Below, piece after piece: positions 32,863 through 40,642 of a stretch of DNA of 64,000 nucleotides. How positions within the stretch are numbered: position 1 is the stretch's first letter; every line of letters begins with the position of its first letter. The notes beneath the pieces were generated by a model. That model was not told the origin of the DNA. It saw nothing but the letters and a program-made list of their open reading frames with translations, and searched no databases. The stretch covers positions 417,006 to 481,005 of the forward strand of contig NZ_SSYB01000004.1 in NCBI RefSeq assembly GCF_004917075.1, in the 5' to 3' direction. A program made the position numbers and the translations under genes. Origin of the DNA: Geomonas edaphica. Its GTDB lineage: Bacteria > Desulfobacterota > Desulfuromonadia > Geobacterales > Geobacteraceae.

Positions 32863-33603
32863 TCAATTGGATGGAACCCGGCTGCGGCAGAGGACCCAAG
32901 CGCTCACCCCGGGCAGGACGAGGCCGGTGCGGGCAAGAACGATCATCATGGCGTTCTCCAGTTGCAAAAGACAGGCGAGGAGCCTGCTTACGAGTCCGCC
33001 GAGGGGGGAAGCGCCCGGGTCCCGCGTCCCCTCCCATTTGGTGCACCGGTCGATCAGGAACTTCGGGATGAGGAGGGAGCCGAAGAGGTAGCCCGATGAG
33101 AGGACGGCGAGACCGGACGCTGCAGCGACCTCCCTCAGTTCCTTAAGGCGATAGCGCCGGTAGCGACCGAGGAACCAGTCCCTTCCGCTAAAGAGCGACG
33201 GGAAGGCCGGCACCGTGATGAGGACATGCCCCCCGGCCGCAACGTGCTGCCATACCAGCCGTTTGAGAAAACGCCGGTCCTCTTCGACGCGCTCCAGCAC
33301 GTCCACCAGCAGGGTAAGCTCGAAGCGCCTCCCCGCAGCGGGGAGGTCCGGCACGTAGATCACCCCCCGAGCCGGCACCAGCCGCGCGACCGTCGCTTCG
33401 GTAAGGTCGTTGACCACGGCGGTGACGCGAATGCCGGGCGAGACCGAACAGAGAGACCTGCTGAGGTATCCGTCCCCGCAGTCGACGTCGAGGATACTCA
33501 TGCCGTCGCGCAGATTTCCCCCGAGCAGCGTCGCGACGGCGCGCGCCCGCGCCACCTCCCACGGCCCCCTCGCGTTTACTGCCGCCTCGTCGCCGGGAGC
33601 CAC
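32863..33603 (-). CDS. Class I SAM-dependent methyltransferase
   Basis: This 246-aa protein has the SAM motif I in SILDVDCGDGYLSRSL (an Asp replaces the usual first small residue), a post-I acidic strand and DVLERVEEDRRFLKRLV (motif of the Methyltransf_11/23 group). The C-terminal third is hydrophobic (LLACLLQLENAMMIVLARTG), hinting at a membrane-attached substrate. The start is GTG at 33603, with GAGG eight bases upstream and overlapping spacing to the PAP2 remnant. The substrate is unknown; a lipid or polyprenol-linked molecule is a guess from the context. Confidence 0.75.
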   Translation of the reverse strand: MAPGDEAAVNARGPWEVARARAVATLLGGNLRDGMSILDVDCGDGYLSRSLCSVSPGIRVTAVVNDLTEATVARLVPARGVIYVPDLPAAGRRFELTLLVDVLERVEEDRRFLKRLVWQHVAAGGHVLITVPAFPSLFSGRDWFLGRYRRYRLKELREVAAASGLAVLSSGYLFGSLLIPKFLIDRCTKWEGTRDPGASPLGGLVSRLLACLLQLENAMMIVLARTGLVLPGVSAWVLCRSRVPSN

Positions 33604-33605
33604 GG

Positions 33606-33929
33606 CTAAAACCTCAGCTCGCAGTTCAAGCCGGCGCCGGAGCCGGTGACCTGCGGGCGCAGCGAAAGTTTTTTGAAAAGCGAGGTGACGCCCGCAGTCT
33701 TTGTGGCCGAAGGGCGCAGTTGGGCGTAGTGCAGGAGTCTCGGAAGGAGGTAGCCGGAGAAGAGCACGGTGGCGGCTCCGGCGAGAACATCGGTGGCGTA
33801 GTGGTGGTCGGCAGTGATGCGGGCGACGCCCGCGGCATCGGGGAGCGCCGCAGCCGGCCCCGGCAGGGTAGCCGTGGCGGGAGTGAGAAGAAGAGCCATC
33901 GCGATATGGTGCAGGGCGGATTTGACCAT
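33606..33929 (-). pseudogene. PAP2 phosphatase remnant (C-terminal part)
   Basis: This 107-aa frame retains the third PAP2 motif as ARITADHHYATDVLAGA (R-x5-H-x3-D) and following membrane helix LFSGYLLPRLLHY. The upstream K-x6-RP and PSGH motifs needed for catalysis are absent, although an HH pair near the start may be a trace of the second. A complete family member would be about twice as long. It sits between the citrate lyase genes and the methyltransferase. It is most simply a decayed or truncated phosphatase; a short functional membrane protein is possible. Confidence 0.6.
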
Positions 33930-33980
33930 AGGCGATATTAAAGATTACCAACGACGCCTTGTCAAACCGCAGCGCCCCCC

Positions 33981-34787
33981 CTACTCAAGCTCTCCGGTGT
34001 GGCTCAGCCAGGCGAAGGAGAGCGCTAGCATGTCGGCCACGCCCCCCATGGTAAGGTTTCGGCTCACGTAGTAGGCGTTTCTTTCGGCGAGAAAGGCCAT
34101 GAAGTCGGCGCGTTGCGCCACCAGGCACTCCAGAGTCGCACCGTCTTTGCGCACCGTTTCCAGCCCTTGCCGCCCGCAACGGTGCAGGGCGGTGGTGTCC
34201 TCGACGCTCGCCATGAGCCGCCCCAGCATCGCGAAGGTGGCGCTTCCCCGGTTGCCGCCCGCTGCCATCTCGCGCCTGAAGGCGGGCAGCGCCTCACCGA
34301 AAAGCGCCGGGAGTCCGCGCAGCGCCTCGCCACGGATCCCCTCGGCCCGGTAGGCACCGCGCGCCCGACTGCCGTTACTCCCCGAGTCGTCCGCCGGATC
34401 GAAGAGTTCCCCGGCAAGCCGCGCCACCGCCGCGCCGAGCGCCGCCTCGTCGCGGCGGCCGATGCGTGCGCTCGCGCAGAGCAGCAGACCGCTCAAAAAA
34501 ATGTACCCCCGGTGACAGTTGGTGCCGGCTTCCTCCAGCATGGCCCGCTCGGCTTCCACCCCCAGACGCACCTGCTGCGCGAGTTCCTCCCCAGCGGCGA
34601 GCGACGCGCTCACCCGGTGCAGGTACCCGGAGACGACGGAGAGGGAAGCTTCCATGAGGGGGACGGAGAGGTCGCGGTGGGATCCGGAGTCGTTCAGGTC
34701 GACGAGCCCCGGTTTTGGCGTGAGGTAGAGCTCCATAAAGGCGCCGCGCACGAGGCTGCGCGAGAAAAGGGTGAGCTCAGAGCGCAT
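33981..34787 (-). CDS. citG: Triphosphoribosyl-dephospho-CoA synthase CitG
   Basis: CitG makes the precursor of the citrate lyase prosthetic group from dephospho-CoA and ATP. The 268-aa protein has the family motifs PKPGLVDLNDSGSHRDL near the N-terminus, GTNCHRGYIFLSGLLL in the middle and TMGGVADMLALSFAW at the end. It overlaps citX by 11 bp at its 5' end. The order citX-citG at the end of the operon is standard. MdcB, the malonate-decarboxylase counterpart, is similar but excluded by the neighbours. Confidence 0.92.
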   Translation of the reverse strand: MRSELTLFSRSLVRGAFMELYLTPKPGLVDLNDSGSHRDLSVPLMEASLSVVSGYLHRVSASLAAGEELAQQVRLGVEAERAMLEEAGTNCHRGYIFLSGLLLCASARIGRRDEAALGAAVARLAGELFDPADDSGSNGSRARGAYRAEGIRGEALRGLPALFGEALPAFRREMAAGGNRGSATFAMLGRLMASVEDTTALHRCGRQGLETVRKDGATLECLVAQRADFMAFLAERNAYYVSRNLTMGGVADMLALSFAWLSHTGELE

Positions 34788-35271
34788 CGATCAGGGCCCT
34801 CGCCGCGCGCGCGAGCTCGTCGCTCGAGTGGCGCCCGGCGCGGATGCAGGCGAGCGCCGGTTCGCGGCAGATGAGGCAGCTTCTGGGGGCGACATCGAGG
34901 TCCGCGCGCCCCATCTGGTTGCCGGCGTGATCGTAGACATCGAGGTCGAGGAGCCTTCCCGCCGGGTGTGCCCCCTCGAGGGCGATCCCAAGGCGCTTCA
35001 CCTGGGTGGCGAGAAGCCTTGTGCGGTACAGCGCGAAGGGGCCGAGGGCGTCATGACCGCGCGCGGCGGCGCTCCCGTTCATCGCGGCAAGAAGCGCCCG
35101 TTCCCCCCAGGCGAAGAGCCGGTCGGCCCGCGCGCCGGTCTTCTCCGCCCCGGGGAGGTTCAAGGAGAGCATCACCGTCGCGGAAAACGGGGTCGGGAAC
35201 AGGGTGTCCAAAAGCTCCTGGCGGCGATCCCGCGCGGCGAGAAGGCTATTCCTTAACGCGTCTGACGACAT
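34777..35271 (-). CDS. citX: Citrate lyase holo-ACP synthase CitX
   Basis: CitX transfers the phosphoribosyl-dephospho-CoA group to apo-CitD. The 164-aa protein contains the family stretches LLAARDRRQELLDTLF, SLNLPGAEKTGARADRLFAW and the Cys-containing SCLICREPALACIR. The ATG at 35271 overlaps the end of citF by 26 bp; longer reading into citF is unsupported. Size is normal for a stand-alone CitX (in some bacteria it is fused to CitG). Confidence 0.92.
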   Translation of the reverse strand: MSSDALRNSLLAARDRRQELLDTLFPTPFSATVMLSLNLPGAEKTGARADRLFAWGERALLAAMNGSAAARGHDALGPFALYRTRLLATQVKRLGIALEGAHPAGRLLDLDVYDHAGNQMGRADLDVAPRSCLICREPALACIRAGRHSSDELARAARALIDAL

Positions 35272-36784
35272 CGATGATGCTCCCGTCGCGGTACTCGATG
35301 ACCGCCACCACCTCGTCCGCAAACTCAAGGGGACGCGGCGTACCGGTGACGCGGCAAATCTCTCGCTGCAGGTCGGCGATATCCTTCACCGGGAGCTTCC
35401 TTCTGATCAGCTCCTCCTTGAGCTCCGCGTGCTTGTCGTTCACCGCGATGCCGCGCTCGGTGACCACGACGCCGATGGTGTCCCCGGGGGTGGTGATGGT
35501 GGTGACCCGGTCGCGCACGATGGGGAGCCGCCCGCGGATCGAGGGGGCGACGATGATGGAGAGCTTGGCCCCGGCCGCGGTGTCGGAGTGCCCACCGGTG
35601 TTATGCAGAAGGTAGCCGTTCGACTCGGTGTTCACGTTCACGTTGAAGGCGGTGTCGACCTCGGTCGCGCCCAGGATGACGCAGTCGAGCCGGTTCACCA
35701 CGCTCCCTGCGTTGAAGGGGTTCGCGTACATGTCGGCGCTGATCTCCTGGTGCGCGCGGTTCACGCCGATGGAGCGTACCGCCTCCTGGTCGAAGCACTG
35801 CACGTCCATGAGCGCCGAGAAAAGCCCCTCCTCGAGCATCTCGACGAAGTAGCCGGTGATGCCGCCGCAGCCGAAGCTCCCCTTGATGAACCCCTTGCGC
35901 ATGGCGTTACGCACCTTCTCCGCGACGGCGAGCGAGATCCCGCCCGAGCCGGTCTGGAAGGAGAAACCGTCCTGCAAAAGCCCCGACGCCTCGATCACCT
36001 GCGAGGCGTAGCTCGCGATCTGCAGGCCGACCGGGTCCGTGGTGACCCGCGTGGTAGTGGAGACGATCTTCGCCGGGTCCCCCAGTCGGTCGACCACCAC
36101 GACGTAGTCGACGAGGGTCTGCGGGATGCCAACGGGAATCGCCGGGAAGGGGACCAGGTTGTCGGTGACCGCGACGACGCAGGAGGCGTAGCTCGCGTCG
36201 ATCTGCGCGTACCCTAGGCTCCCGCAGGCCGACGGCCCGTAGTAGCCGTTCATGTTGCCGTACTCGTCACAGCAGGGGGCCGCGATGAAGGCGACGTCGA
36301 TCTTCACGCTCCCCTCGATGATGGAGCGGGCCCGGCCGCCGTGGGTTCTGACCACGATGGGGCAGGAGAGTTCGCCGCGGCTCGCCAGCTCGCCGATCAG
36401 ACCGTTCACGCCGCACTGGAACCCGGCGATGACGCCGCTTTTAATGTGCGGGATGATCTCGGCGTGCACCGGATGCACCGAGGAGGAGGCGATCCAGACC
36501 CCCTTGAGCCCCATCGCCGCGATCTCGGCCACGATGCGGTTCAAAAGAAAATCGCCGTTTCGAAGGCTGTGGTGCGTGGCGATGGTCATCCCGTCGGCAA
36601 GGCCGCTCGCCTCGATCGCCTCCCTGAGCGAGGAGAGCCGCTTCCCCTCTCCCGGGTTCACGCGCTTCACCGGGCGGGCGGCGACGGCCCCTTCCGGCCG
36701 CAGCGACCAGGCGTCGCGGTAGGGGACGAGCCTCTTTCCCGCGTAAGAATCCGGGATCTCCCGTCCCAGGCTATTGAGCGCCAT
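35246..36784 (-). CDS. citF: Citrate lyase alpha subunit CitF
   Basis: This 512-aa protein is the citrate:acetyl-ACP transferase subunit that exchanges acetyl for citryl on CitD. It is recognised by its full-length family match: NSLGREIPDSYAGKRL at the N-terminus, THHSLRNGDFLLNRI, GYYGPSACGSLGYAQID and the C-terminal region with ERGIAVNDK. It overlaps citE and citX. Together with citD and citE it gives a complete cytoplasmic lyase producing acetate and oxaloacetate from citrate. Confidence 0.95.
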   Translation of the reverse strand: MALNSLGREIPDSYAGKRLVPYRDAWSLRPEGAVAARPVKRVNPGEGKRLSSLREAIEASGLADGMTIATHHSLRNGDFLLNRIVAEIAAMGLKGVWIASSSVHPVHAEIIPHIKSGVIAGFQCGVNGLIGELASRGELSCPIVVRTHGGRARSIIEGSVKIDVAFIAAPCCDEYGNMNGYYGPSACGSLGYAQIDASYASCVVAVTDNLVPFPAIPVGIPQTLVDYVVVVDRLGDPAKIVSTTTRVTTDPVGLQIASYASQVIEASGLLQDGFSFQTGSGGISLAVAEKVRNAMRKGFIKGSFGCGGITGYFVEMLEEGLFSALMDVQCFDQEAVRSIGVNRAHQEISADMYANPFNAGSVVNRLDCVILGATEVDTAFNVNVNTESNGYLLHNTGGHSDTAAGAKLSIIVAPSIRGRLPIVRDRVTTITTPGDTIGVVVTERGIAVNDKHAELKEELIRRKLPVKDIADLQREICRVTGTPRPLEFADEVVAVIEYRDGSIIDVVRRVKE

Positions 36785-37691
36785 GAATCTCCTCCTCGTC
36801 GATCAGGGTATCCACCATGCCATGGGCGTAGGCGGTGCGCAGCACGCGGGCGGCCCGCTTCACCACCGGGGCGTCGACCATCTTCCCCCCGAGGGCGATG
36901 ACGCCGGTACCCAACTGCCGCGCCCGCTTGATCGCCTCGATCACCTGGAGCGCGTATTCTACCTCGTACTCTTTCGGCGCGAAAACATCGTGCACCACCT
37001 CGATCTGGCGCGGGTTCACCAGGCACTTCCCGGTGTAGCCGAGCCTTTTCGCAAGCTCGGTCTCGGCCCGTAGCCCCTCCATGTCCGACACATCCGCGAA
37101 GATGGTGTCTACCGCCTGGATCCCCTTCGCCTTGGCGGCCCAAAGGACCCGGGTCCGCGCGTTGAAGAGTTCCTCGCCGCCACGGCTCCTCTCGATCTCC
37201 ATGCTCGCCGTGTAGTCCTCGGCGCCGAAGGCCAGGGCGAAGATGCGCTCCGAGCTGTTGGCGATGCCGACCGCGTTGATGACGCCCAAGGCGCTCTCCA
37301 GCGAGGGGAGGATGCCGAAGCGGCCGATCTCCACCTCGAGCTCCTCCTCGAACTCGGTCAAGAGGGTGTCGAGGCGCTCCACGATCTCCGGGGTGTCCGC
37401 CTTGGGAAGCCTGATCCCGTCCGGCATGGCCGGGAGCACCACCTTGAGGTCCTCGTACCCCCACTTCGAGTCGAGCGGGTTGATGCGGACCAGGAGTTCC
37501 TTGTTGCGGTCGGTGTAGTTCAAAAGGAAGCGCTTCACCAGGTGGCGCGCAGCGTCCTTTTCGGCTAACGGCACCGCGTCCTCCAGGTCGATGATCACCG
37601 AGTCACAGTTGAAGATGGGGATGTTCTGCAGCATGGAGGGCATGTTGCCCGGGACGTAGAGCAGGGAGCGTCGCAGCTTGAAGGCGGCCAT
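36771..37691 (-). CDS. citE: Citrate lyase beta subunit CitE
   Basis: CitE is the citryl-ACP lyase that releases oxaloacetate. The 306-aa protein shows the HpcH/HpaI aldolase-family fold with RRSLLYVPGNMPSML, the acidic metal-binding IDLEDAVPLAEKDAAR and LAFGAEDYTASM, and the C-terminal KCLVNPRQIEVVH. The ATG at 37691 overlaps the stop of the PPC-domain gene. An upstream in-frame extension lies wholly inside that gene and is rejected. Confidence 0.95.
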   Translation of the reverse strand: MAAFKLRRSLLYVPGNMPSMLQNIPIFNCDSVIIDLEDAVPLAEKDAARHLVKRFLLNYTDRNKELLVRINPLDSKWGYEDLKVVLPAMPDGIRLPKADTPEIVERLDTLLTEFEEELEVEIGRFGILPSLESALGVINAVGIANSSERIFALAFGAEDYTASMEIERSRGGEELFNARTRVLWAAKAKGIQAVDTIFADVSDMEGLRAETELAKRLGYTGKCLVNPRQIEVVHDVFAPKEYEVEYALQVIEAIKRARQLGTGVIALGGKMVDAPVVKRAARVLRTAYAHGMVDTLIDEEEIHGAQ

Positions 37692-38167
37692 CAGGAGGAC
37701 TCCTCGTCGATGTAGATGGTCGGGATGCCGCCGACCTTGGAGACGTGTCGTTCGACGCCGGAGACGTCGAGTTCGGTTAAGACGATCTCGCAGGTGGCGA
37801 AGACCTCGGCGTCGTACAGGTGCCCGCCGACCACCTCGCCGGATGATTTGGACATCATGATGTGGAAGTGGCAGTCGAGGAGATCGTCCTCCCCCGGGAC
37901 GATGTTTCCCTGCAAGCCGAGAAGTTCGCACGGCCCCTCGATCTCGTGGATCGTGATGCGCGGCGCGGTGATGGGGAGCTTCGCGCCGGTCTTGATCCCC
38001 CTAAGCTTCACGTTCTTCACGCTGCCTAGCGCCGAGACGATCATGGCGTAGCGCACGTCGGTCAGGTGGGCGAACTGCAAAAGCCTCGTGGTGAGGCGCT
38101 CTCCCGGCGTGATCTTGATGATGAAGCGTCTGCCGTTGGTGCACTCCTTGTACCAGAGTCCTTCCAT
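37691..38167 (-). CDS. PPC/DUF296-domain protein inside the citrate lyase operon
   Basis: This 158-aa protein consists of a PPC (plants and prokaryotes conserved, DUF296) domain. It has IKITPGERLTTRLLQFA and a strand-rich core with AMIVSALGSVKNVKLRGI and DCHFHIMMSKSSGEVVGGHL. The paired His in LLDCHFHIMM recalls the metal site of archaeal/bacterial members. Known PPC proteins bind DNA (AT-hook proteins in plants) or are of unknown function. Its position between citD and citE, with coupled stop and start codons, is unusual for citrate lyase operons. A regulatory or assembly role is inference. Confidence 0.85.
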   Translation of the reverse strand: MEGLWYKECTNGRRFIIKITPGERLTTRLLQFAHLTDVRYAMIVSALGSVKNVKLRGIKTGAKLPITAPRITIHEIEGPCELLGLQGNIVPGEDDLLDCHFHIMMSKSSGEVVGGHLYDAEVFATCEIVLTELDVSGVERHVSKVGGIPTIYIDEESS

Positions 38168-38431
38168 CTATCCCTCCGTGGCGCGCATGATGGCCGTCTC
38201 AAGGCGCGCCTCTATGGCGTAATCGAGGGCGCCGCGGTCGGTGATGCGCACCTCGCCCGACTCGATGCCGTGTTTTTCGAGCACCTCGTCCACCTTGGCC
38301 CGGATCAGCGCGCCGAACTGTTTCACCACCGTCGACTCGATGGTCACGGTAAGCGTCTCCGCGGGCTCCAGAAACACCATCAGGTCGCTGGACTGCATCG
38401 TCCCCGCCTGTGCCTTCTTCACGATCTTCAT
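38168..38431 (-). CDS. citD: Citrate lyase acyl carrier protein CitD
   Basis: CitD carries the phosphoribosyl-dephospho-CoA cofactor. The 87-aa protein has the conserved attachment region AGTMQSSDLMVFLEP, where Ser14 corresponds to the modified serine of known CitD proteins. The C-terminal part LDYAIEARLETAIMRA is also typical. It overlaps citC by ATGA and abuts the PPC gene. Confidence 0.95.
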   Translation of the reverse strand: MKIVKKAQAGTMQSSDLMVFLEPAETLTVTIESTVVKQFGALIRAKVDEVLEKHGIESGEVRITDRGALDYAIEARLETAIMRATEG

Positions 38432-39429
38432 TTGCTTTCCCCCTTTACCCAGATCTTGATCCCCTCGCTGGAGAGGAGAAAATCCAGGGTGCTTACCGGC
38501 ACCAGTTCCGCGATCCCCTCCAGTTCGCCGTTTAAGAGCATATCCCGTACCCGCGAGGCCGAAATGGGACGGTCCATGGCGCTTTTTCTCTCGATCTCCT
38601 GCACCGCGACGTCAAGCGGAGGGAGGATGCGGTGCATCGCCTCGTTGTAGGCCGCGGTGGTGCCGCACCACGGCTCACTCCCGACGAAACGGGTCTTCAC
38701 GTGGAAGTGCGGTGCGATGCGCCGGGCGAAGAGCAAAAGGTCGAGCTCCATCTGGATCGCCCCGCCGGGGTCGCCTCCCTTGAGGAAATAGGTGGGGAAG
38801 GTGATGCTGGAAACGGCGTACCAGGAGGTATCGAGGACGACGACGTTTCCAAGGTCCGCGGTCCCCTCCTGCACCATGCGCAGGCGGGCGCCGAACGGGA
38901 ATAGGGAGCGCTCCTCGCGCACTACGAAGAGAAAGAGCTGGTCCACGGCCGCGGCCGCCTGCTCGATCAGGTAGCGGTGTCCGAGCGTGAAGGGGTTGCA
39001 GTTGGCGACGATGGCGCCGTTGTTGCCGGCACGGATCTGCTTTGCGTATCGGGAGAGGTAGCGCCTAAGGCCGTCGCCGTATTCGAGGAGGGCGGTCGTG
39101 CCGGAGGCGACCAGGAGGTTGAAGTTGAGCGCCTCGAAACCGGGGACGAGGGCGGGTGAGGTGAAGACGAAGAAGGAATCGACACCGTCTTGATAACCGC
39201 GGCCGACCAGTTCGGTTACCACCTCGTCGAGGAGCGTCCCCCCCTGGTGCGCGGGGGCCACAGCGAGCATCTTGAGGACGCGACCCTGCCGCGCCCCGAC
39301 CGCGACGAGTCGCCCCGCCTCAAAGACACCCACCAGGTCATCATAGGGGGCTTCGAAGCGAAGGCCGCTTGCTTCTACCAGTGCCCGGGCCTGCCCGAGA
39401 TCATCCGTGGAGAGAAGTGAAGTAACCAT
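38428..39429 (-). CDS. citC: [Citrate (pro-3S)-lyase] ligase CitC
   Basis: CitC acetylates the thiol of the CitD cofactor with ATP and acetate and so activates the lyase. The 333-aa protein has an N-terminal GNAT-like domain (about residues 1-130) and a nucleotidyltransferase domain with the motif IVANCNPFTLGHRYLIEQ. A conserved C-terminal ISASRVRDMLLNG lies in the ATP-binding region. The ATG at 39429 is preferred over a TTG six bases upstream. It is the first gene of the operon, with a perfect dyad 26 bp upstream. Confidence 0.94.
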   Translation of the reverse strand: MVTSLLSTDDLGQARALVEASGLRFEAPYDDLVGVFEAGRLVAVGARQGRVLKMLAVAPAHQGGTLLDEVVTELVGRGYQDGVDSFFVFTSPALVPGFEALNFNLLVASGTTALLEYGDGLRRYLSRYAKQIRAGNNGAIVANCNPFTLGHRYLIEQAAAAVDQLFLFVVREERSLFPFGARLRMVQEGTADLGNVVVLDTSWYAVSSITFPTYFLKGGDPGGAIQMELDLLLFARRIAPHFHVKTRFVGSEPWCGTTAAYNEAMHRILPPLDVAVQEIERKSAMDRPISASRVRDMLLNGELEGIAELVPVSTLDFLLSSEGIKIWVKGESK

Positions 39430-39454
39430 CCGCAAAGACTAACACTAAAGATAT

Positions 39455-39474
39455 GTATACGTAACCGCGTATAC
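39455..39474. promoter_or_regulatory. Operator-like dyad upstream of citC
   Basis: GTATACG-TAACCG-CGTATAC is a perfect 7-base inverted repeat; each arm contains the palindrome GTATAC. It lies in the 209-bp gap between divergent citC and the glycosyltransferase operon, close to the citC start. The arms resemble GntR-family half sites, but the regulator is not in the window. The rest of the gap shows no gene. Confidence 0.5.
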
Positions 39475-39638
39475 CAAAAAAAGTAATCCATTCTGTCACG
39501 CCATGCGCCCCTCTCACTGAAGACGAAAAGACGCGTTTGGATTCAGAAAAAACTATGAAGCAGGCATTTAATTGTGCTATCTTGCTGAGTTGGCAAAAAC
39601 GAAACACTACCGGCATTACCCCCCAAAAGAGAGACACG

Positions 39639-40352
39639 ATGACGACTATCTCAATAGTGATACCTGCCCACAACGAGGCAGAGAACATAGGCTTGCTGGT
39701 CCAGGAAATAGTGGCGACCGGACTTGACTGTGAGATCGTGGTGGTCGACGATGGCAGTACTGACGACACCCATGCCCGGCTCCTCGCCCTTAAGAAGTCC
39801 GTGCCGTCCCTGAAAGTGGTGCAACACGACCGCGCCTACGGCCAGAGCGCCGCAGTCGCGACCGGCATCAAGCAGGCCGAGGGCACCCTGATCGGGACCC
39901 TGGACGGTGACGGCCAGAACAACCCGGCCGACCTCCCGAAGATGATCGAGGCGATCAGGAGCAGCACCAACCCCAACCTCAAGATGGTGGCAGGCTACCG
40001 CAAGAAGAGGGACGACTCCGCCTGGCGTATCATCAGCTCCAGGATCGCCAACGCCTACCGCCGCTTCTTCCTGAGGGACGAGACCCCCGATACCGGTTGT
40101 GGCCTCAAGGTCTTCTACCGCGACGCGTTTCTCGAGCTTCCCTTCTTCGACCACATGCACCGTTTCCTTCCGGCCCTGGTAAGGATGCAGGGGGGAGACG
40201 TTATCTCCGTCGAGGTGCACCACCGTCCCCGCACCGCCGGCGTCTCGAAGTACGGCACGCTGAACCGGCTCTGGGTCGGCATCGTCGACATCTTCGGCGT
40301 CTGCTGGCTCCGCATGCGCGCCAAAAACGTAAAAATCACGAGGTGCGACTGA
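39639..40352 (+). CDS. Family 2 glycosyltransferase (DPM1/ArnC-like)
   Basis: This 237-aa GT2 enzyme has MTTISIVIPAHNEAENIGLL, the DDG motif in EIVVVDDGSTDDTHAR, the metal-binding DGDGQNNP and the acceptor-side segment ETPDTGCGLKVFYRD. It lacks the C-terminal membrane helices of ArnC and GtrB and so resembles soluble dolichol-phosphate mannose synthase. It probably loads a sugar on undecaprenyl phosphate for the downstream ArnT-like enzyme. It overlaps the next gene by one base-coupled stop/start (TGATG). Confidence 0.85.
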   Translation: MTTISIVIPAHNEAENIGLLVQEIVATGLDCEIVVVDDGSTDDTHARLLALKKSVPSLKVVQHDRAYGQSAAVATGIKQAEGTLIGTLDGDGQNNPADLPKMIEAIRSSTNPNLKMVAGYRKKRDDSAWRIISSRIANAYRRFFLRDETPDTGCGLKVFYRDAFLELPFFDHMHRFLPALVRMQGGDVISVEVHHRPRTAGVSKYGTLNRLWVGIVDIFGVCWLRMRAKNVKITRCD

Positions 40353-40642
40353 TGACCCTCTCCGAAAAAACCTGGGTGGGCATCGGCCTCGCCGGGCAGT
40401 TTTTCTTCACCATGCGCTTCGTCGTACAGTGGATCGCCACCGAAAGAAAGAGAAGGAGCGTCATCCCGGAATCTTTCTGGTACTTCAGCATCTTTGGCTC
40501 ACTGATCCTCCTGGTCTACTCGCTGTACCGCAAAGACCCGGTGTTCATCCTGGGACAGGCCTTCGGCACCACCGTCTACGTCAGAAACCTTTTCTTCATC
40601 CACAAGGAAAAGAAAGATGCCGCAGCATCAGAAATGGAGTAG
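40352..40642 (+). CDS. Lipid-A-biosynthesis N-terminal domain (LAB_N) protein
   Basis: This 96-aa membrane protein has three hydrophobic segments and the LAB_N pattern GLAGQFFFTMRFVVQWIATE, RRSVIPESFWYFSIFGSLIL and VFILGQAFGTTVYVRNLFFI. In many bacteria this small protein is encoded between a GT2 and an ArnT-type enzyme, exactly as here. It may act as a flippase or transfer partner for the lipid-linked sugar; that role is inferred. Confidence 0.88.
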   Translation: MTLSEKTWVGIGLAGQFFFTMRFVVQWIATERKRRSVIPESFWYFSIFGSLILLVYSLYRKDPVFILGQAFGTTVYVRNLFFIHKEKKDAAASEME

